Below, piece by piece: positions 34,749 through 34,879 of a stretch of 34,879 bases of DNA; position 1 is the first letter of the stretch; every line of letters begins with the position of its first letter. Below the pieces are notes generated by a model, which saw nothing but the letters and a program-made list of their open reading frames with translations, did no database searches and was not told the origin of the DNA. A program made the translations under genes and the position numbers. The DNA comes from Ramlibacter sp. (lineage in GTDB: Bacteria > Pseudomonadota > Gammaproteobacteria > Burkholderiales > Burkholderiaceae_C): the NCBI RefSeq assembly GCF_028292805.1, contig NZ_JAQGLS010000240.1, positions 1 through 34,879 of the forward strand, in the 5' to 3' direction.

Positions 34749-34879
34749 ATGGCCAAACTGCCTGGACTCTTCTGCGGGAAGGGGTCTACCAACTGCGCGT
34801 GATGGTTCCCAAGGACCTCAGCGCAGCCTACGGCGGCAAGACCCGCCTCACCTCCTCCCTGTCCACCGGAAGCCACCGC
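34749..34879 (+). CDS. N-terminus of a phage-type integrase, apparently frameshifted (partial)
   Basis: The first codons give MAKLPGLF. After one missing base near 34772-34773 the frame continues as LREGVYQLRVMVPKDLSA and YGGKTRLTSSLSTGSHR to the window edge. Together these match the start of DUF6538-type tyrosine recombinases (xLPxLFxRxGVYxxRxxVPKDL). Read without correction, the ATG frame stops at 34789-34791 or so, after about 14 codons. An alternative without frameshift would be a TTG near 34721 in the second frame. The gene lies about 110 bp after the SRP RNA in the same direction, as expected for an element integrated there. Catalytic residues lie beyond the window. Confidence 0.55.

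Overview
This is a high-GC window whose gene content points to a betaproteobacterium of the Burkholderiales, most likely Comamonadaceae. The pointers are the ilvB-ilvH-ilvC order, an ECF sigma/DUF3619/DUF3106/RDD operon, a K+-independent H+-pyrophosphatase beside a soluble pyrophosphatase, moaA-mobA-moeA, and dnaX-ybaB-recR with a small SRP RNA gene in front. Assignment rests on recognised families only; no search was run.

Layout. 1-3.2 kb (-): branched-chain amino acid genes ilvB, ilvH and the 5' part of ilvC. 3.5-5.6 kb (+): ECF sigma factor operon with DUF3619, DUF3106 and RDD proteins. 5.6-10.6 kb: LOG-like phosphoribohydrolase, PII protein, FemAB/GNAT-like protein, then divergent ppa and hppA; hppA has an unusually structured 5' leader. 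10.7-13.8 kb: TetR repressor divergent from a ferritin-like diiron protein and an aldehyde dehydrogenase, with two matching 16-bp operators between them. 13.8-16.3 kb (-): three overlapping genes for exported proteins, including an M48 protease. 16.5-19.5 kb (+): moaA-mobA-moeA, joined by 4-bp overlaps. 19.5-20.8 kb (-): a MoaD/ThiS-like gene and a BNR-repeat gene carrying three apparent single-base indels. 21-25.5 kb (-): RND adaptor and pump. 25.7-27 kb (-): rnhA and a methyltransferase. 27-30 kb (+): glyoxalase II, an MltD-type lytic transglycosylase and a YXWGXW/calcium-repeat protein. 30.1-34.5 kb (-): orphan ABC binding protein, MAPEG protein, recR, ybaB, dnaX. 34.5-34.9 kb (+): 4.5S SRP RNA followed by the start of an integrase-like gene at the window edge.

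Most of the window is core housekeeping. The accessory signals are the integrase beside the SRP RNA, the indel-bearing MoaD/BNR pair and the RND pump. The most promising regulatory features are the three competing hairpins in the hppA leader, a nine-A slippage site in dnaX placed where a short gamma form would end, and the paired GGTAC-N6-GTACC operators. Several genes (LOG, moaA, glo2, dnaX) have a -10-like hexamer only 6-10 nt before the start codon and no Shine-Dalgarno, which suggests leaderless transcripts. No gene-free stretch exceeds 300 bases, and no CRISPR array, insertion sequence or complete tRNA gene was seen.
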